Positions 61,176-64,000 of a DNA stretch of 64,000 nt are shown piece by piece. The stretch is taken from the NCBI RefSeq assembly GCF_013407595.1, contig NZ_JABEKX010000001.1, forward strand, positions 266,522-330,521, given 5' to 3'. The first letter of the stretch is position 1; every line of letters begins with the position of its first letter. This DNA comes from Lacticaseibacillus absianus. Its GTDB lineage: Bacteria; Bacillota; Bacilli; Lactobacillales; Lactobacillaceae. Under the pieces are notes generated by a model. The model was not told the DNA's origin. It worked only from the letters and a program-made list of their open reading frames with translations, and made no database searches. The translations under genes and the position numbers were made by a program.

Positions 61176-61195
61176 CTGGTTTTATGCAAAAGTGA

Positions 61196-61333
61196 TCACA
61201 CTTCTAAGTCGAGTGTATCTAGCATCTGTCGCAGATTCAGCAGCTCATCTTTCGCAGCGGAATTGATAGCCTGGCCTTCGGTGCTGTAATCTTTATCAGT
61301 GCTTCGCATTGCATCAGCAAGCACATCTGCCAT
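61196..61333 (-). CDS. Short hypothetical ORF, possibly a truncated gene
   Basis: A 45-residue frame beginning MADVLADAMRSTDKDYSTEG and ending LNLRQMLDTLDLEV. No ribosome site precedes the ATG at 61333. The frame stays open upstream through repeat fragment H, so this may be the tail of a gene cut by that repeat. It has no recognised domain. Confidence 0.35.
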   Translation of the reverse strand: MADVLADAMRSTDKDYSTEGQAINSAAKDELLNLRQMLDTLDLEV

Positions 61334-61345
61334 TTCGGACGACGG

Positions 61346-61395
61346 GGGCGTTGCGTTATGGTACGTCACGTTCTGGAATAGTCGTGCCACCAGAG
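61346..61395 (+). repeat. Modular hairpin repeat, right-end fragment H
   Basis: GGCGTTGCGTTATGGTACGT followed by GTTCTGGAATAGTCGTGCCA matches the right module of copy A almost base for base. The hairpin and left module are missing. It lies just past the stop of the response-regulator gene. Confidence 0.75.
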
Positions 61396-61431
61396 GCTCG
61401 CCGGCGGTGGCTTTTGACTCGGCGCCTCGGC

Positions 61432-62958
61432 TCACCGTTGCCGGCGAAAGGCCATCGGCGTGAGCCCGACTTCGCGCTTGAAGAGGCGTGTGAAGTAGGA
61501 GAAGTTGGTGTAGCCGAGCGACTCGGCGATCTGATTGATCGGGCGGTCGTCGGCCAGGATCATGCGTTGGGCAGTGTCGATCCGTTTTTTGATGATGTAG
61601 TTGGTCAAGGAGAGCCCGAACTCGCTCTTGAACAACTTGGCCGCGTAGTCGGGGTTCAAGAAGACGATCTCCGCCAGGCGGTCGCGGGTCAGCTCCTCTT
61701 CGAGGTGGGTGTCGATGTAGTTCTGGAGCCGGCGGGCGACGCTGATGCTGGAGTCTGCGAACTCAGCGTACGAAAAGGCGCTGCTGGCGGCAAATGCGAT
61801 GAAGCGCTCCATGATCTCGATGCTGTTGAGCGAGTTCAGGTACAGGCTGGCGTACTCGCGCGACGAGAACAGCTTGTGCGCCTGAATGTTATGGCGTTCC
61901 AGCGAGACGTAGATTAGCTGGAGCAGGTCCTCACGGAAGTTGCGCAGGGTGCGGCGACTGAGGTGTTGCGCTTGGGCGCAGTGCTTGAGGTACTGGTGGC
62001 AGTAGCGGCCCAGCGCATCGACGTCGCGTTGGGCGATCAGGTCGCCCAGATGCTGGAGGTCGGGCTCGCGGTGGTCGAGGTCCAAGCGGTGGTACTGGGA
62101 CAAGAAGTTGATGCTGTTGCGGTGCACCGCCAGGTCATCGCTCATCGCGGTCAGCTTGCGGGTGGTGTCCGGTAGGCGCTCAGCGGTGGCCATGGTCCCG
62201 ACGAACAGGGCAAAGTGGGTCTGCTCCGGCTGCAGGATCATCTGCAGCTGCTGGCTGATCCGGTCGCGCTGCTGGAACAGGTCTTCGACCGGTCCGGTGT
62301 GCTTGGCCGCCTGGAGCAGGATTAACAGGCGGTGGTTCTCATCCGGGCTGGAGAAGCAGACGTGGAAGGCGCCGTCGCCGAAGGTCTGGGGCTGAGCGGT
62401 CAGGTGCTGCAAGAGGATCGTGGTGTCGTGGCTGAGCTCGGGCTGGACCAGGATGGGCAGGAAATAGTCGTCGGCGATGCGCGCCAGGAGGTCGGGGCTG
62501 GCCTGGCCGTGGAGCACCTGGCGCCAGTCGTTGGCGATCAGCGCCACCGGGGCCTTGGCCTTGGCGGCGGCCGCCTGTTGCTGACGGCGGATCTTTTTGA
62601 CCGCTTTTTGAAGCACAGCGGTGAAGCGCTCGGGGATGATCGGTTTGAGGTAGTAGTCGAAGCTGCCGAGCTCGATCGCCTTTTGGGCGTAGTTAAAATC
62701 CGCGTAGTTGGTCAAAAAGATCATCTCGGTATCGCGCTGCTGCTGGTGGCGCAGCCAATCCAGGAGGTCCAGACCGCTGCCTTGGGGCATCTCGATGTCC
62801 GACACGATCAGGTCGATGGTCTGCGCCGCCAGTAGCGTCTGCGCCTGGCGCATGTTCGCCGCGGCGAGGACCGTACTGAAGCCGAGCGCCGGCCAGTCGA
62901 TCGTCTGCTTCAAGACGTTGATCACGAACCGATCATCGTCAACTAATAGGACTTTCAT
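61432..62958 (-). CDS. YesN-type response regulator with AraC output
   Basis: A 508-residue protein: receiver domain (VLLVDDDRFVINVL; phospho-acceptor Asp54 in DLIVSDIEMP; TNYADFNYAQKAIE; DYYLKPI). A long middle region without a named domain follows, then a C-terminal AraC double HTH (TRDRLAEIVFLNPDYAAKLF; PINQIAESLGYTNFSYFTRL). It overlaps the upstream kinase gene by 20 bases, so the two are cotranscribed. Such pairs usually control sugar transport genes; the target here is not visible. Confidence 0.88.
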   Translation of the reverse strand: MKVLLVDDDRFVINVLKQTIDWPALGFSTVLAAANMRQAQTLLAAQTIDLIVSDIEMPQGSGLDLLDWLRHQQQRDTEMIFLTNYADFNYAQKAIELGSFDYYLKPIIPERFTAVLQKAVKKIRRQQQAAAAKAKAPVALIANDWRQVLHGQASPDLLARIADDYFLPILVQPELSHDTTILLQHLTAQPQTFGDGAFHVCFSSPDENHRLLILLQAAKHTGPVEDLFQQRDRISQQLQMILQPEQTHFALFVGTMATAERLPDTTRKLTAMSDDLAVHRNSINFLSQYHRLDLDHREPDLQHLGDLIAQRDVDALGRYCHQYLKHCAQAQHLSRRTLRNFREDLLQLIYVSLERHNIQAHKLFSSREYASLYLNSLNSIEIMERFIAFAASSAFSYAEFADSSISVARRLQNYIDTHLEEELTRDRLAEIVFLNPDYAAKLFKSEFGLSLTNYIIKKRIDTAQRMILADDRPINQIAESLGYTNFSYFTRLFKREVGLTPMAFRRQR

Positions 62959-64000
62959 CGTCGGAGCCCTTCCTTTCTGTCGCGCGCTGGACCGGGAGCG
63001 TCAGGTCGATGTAGGCCCCGCCGCTGTGGCGGTTGCCGAGGTCGAGGCGGTAGCTCTTATTGAACAGCAGGTCCAAGCGGTTGATGACGTTGTTGATGCC
63101 GATGTGGTGCTCGTTCAGCGCGATCAGGTGGTCGTTGCGCAAGGCGGCCAGGATCTCCTCCGGGAAGCCTGGGCCGTTGTCTTGGATGTGGATCGCCAGG
63201 ACGTCGCTGTTGTGCGCGCGGATCTCCCGTGCGTCGATCTTGATCTGGGTCTGGTGATCGAAGGAGACGGCGTATTTGACCGAATTCTCGACGAAGGTTT
63301 GCAGCATCAGCGGGGGCACGAGGCACTGGGCCACGTTCGGCGCGACTTGGATGTCCGCCTGGAGCATGTCGTCGCCGTAGCGGATCCGCTGGATCTTGAG
63401 GTACTCGTTGACATGGGCGACTTCCTGGTGCAGCGGTACGAGCTCGGCGCCGGCGTGCAGCAGGTAGCGCATGTACCGACTGGCGGCGAGCAGCAGCGCC
63501 CCCATGTCCTTGGTCTGGTCCATCTGCAACATGCTGTACAGCGTGGTCAGGATGTTGAGGTAAAAATGCGGCCGGACCTGTAGCTGCATGAACTGGATCT
63601 GGGTCTTCTTCTGCTGGATCTCGTTTTCGTACAGAGAGACCTTCAGGGTGCGGACCTGCTCCATTAGGGTGTGGAACTGCGCGTTGACGCTTTCGAGCTC
63701 CTGGATCCGTGAGTTCTGCAGGGGTGTCGCGCCGGGTGTTGCCTGCAGCAGGGTGACGGTCGAGGCGAACGCGCGTAGCGGCACCACGAAGTTGCGCCAC
63801 AGGTAGAAGACGCCGAACATTGCGACGAACGCGATCAGCATCATCAGCGCCATCAAGGCGAGCTGGATGAAGGTGAACTGTTCAGTGCGGCTGGATCGGT
63901 TGAGCACGACGTTCAGGGTGAACGGCAGAGTATCGGCCTCGTCGTGGCGCTGGATGAAGCGGGCCGGGGTGCGGGCCCGCCCCTTGTAGCGCGCATCCGT
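62939..64000 (-). CDS. YesM-type sensor histidine kinase, 5' end outside window
   Basis: At least 353 residues; the frame is open to the window edge, so the N-terminus is missing. It shows the end of an extracellular domain, a membrane helix (FIQLALMALMMLIAFVAMFG) and a HAMP-like linker. The His_kinase dimerization segment QLQVRPHFYLNILTTLYSML has the phospho-acceptor His. A HATPase domain follows with VPPLMLQTFVENSVKYAV (N box) and IQDNGPGFPEE (G1). It phosphorylates the response regulator encoded directly downstream. Confidence 0.88.
   Translation of the reverse strand, partial: TDARYKGRARTPARFIQRHDEADTLPFTLNVVLNRSSRTEQFTFIQLALMALMMLIAFVAMFGVFYLWRNFVVPLRAFASTVTLLQATPGATPLQNSRIQELESVNAQFHTLMEQVRTLKVSLYENEIQQKKTQIQFMQLQVRPHFYLNILTTLYSMLQMDQTKDMGALLLAASRYMRYLLHAGAELVPLHQEVAHVNEYLKIQRIRYGDDMLQADIQVAPNVAQCLVPPLMLQTFVENSVKYAVSFDHQTQIKIDAREIRAHNSDVLAIHIQDNGPGFPEEILAALRNDHLIALNEHHIGINNVINRLDLLFNKSYRLDLGNRHSGGAYIDLTLPVQRATERKGSDDESPIS

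Overview
The window looks like the chromosome of a high-GC lactic acid bacterium, most likely a Lactobacillaceae member. Supporting signs are strong Shine-Dalgarno sites, a WxL/DUF916 surface pair, a KxYKxGxxW/LPQTG mucus-binding-type adhesin, a mannose-family PTS, a PurBox-controlled purine permease and cre-like sites. The species cannot be fixed from the sequence. The core is visibly GC-rich. Three stretches are clearly more AT-rich: the mobile island (1-5.5 kb), the first genes of the isomalto-oligosaccharide operon (22.9-28.8 kb) and a small secreted-protein locus (60.0-61.2 kb).

Layout: 0-1.8 kb has two IS66-type elements lying head to tail, one of them truncated into the start of an NAD(P)-binding protein gene. 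2.5-5.5 kb is a compact integrative mobilizable element: candidate oriT hairpin, MobT-type relaxase, DUF3173 protein and tyrosine integrase. 5.6-21.2 kb is housekeeping and envelope DNA: zinc ribbon, PNPOx-like protein, alcohol dehydrogenase, AraC regulator, WxL and DUF916 proteins, a PH-domain membrane pair (YdbT/YdbS type), a DUF2975 membrane protein with its XRE regulator, a HesB-like protein, a SNF2 helicase and a P-type ATPase. 22.9-32.8 kb is an alpha-glucan operon: LacI regulator, intracellular GH66, ABC binding protein and two permeases, GH13 and GH31. 33.0-37.1 kb holds a 6-phospho-beta-glucosidase, a HAD phosphatase and pyruvate kinase. 37.5-46.9 kb is one 3139-residue adhesin with about 17 Mub-B2-like repeats. 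47.4-48.7 kb is a guanine/hypoxanthine-type permease.

48.8-58.9 kb is the most unusual metabolic locus: an AraC regulator, two Gfo/Idh/MocA oxidoreductases alternating with two xylose-isomerase-like TIM barrels, a mannose-family PTS with IIB, IIC and IID but no IIA, a YitT membrane protein, a GntR/UTRA regulator and a cytosolic metallophosphoesterase. It reads as import and phosphorylation of an unidentified sugar or glycoside, followed by oxidation and epimerization or elimination. The window ends with a lipoprotein, a frameshifted secreted-protein gene, a small membrane protein and a YesM/YesN-type two-component system cut by the window edge.

The most notable non-coding signal is a dispersed family of modular hairpin repeats, with eight main copies (A-H) and one extra truncated fragment, all directly 3' of genes. 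Their roughly 26-bp hairpin arms keep base pairing although the middle of each arm differs between copies. Some copies carry an additional module and 41-bp tandem units that hold their own small hairpins. Their ends form imperfect inverted repeats, so they resemble a MITE-like or structured-RNA element that I cannot assign to a known family.
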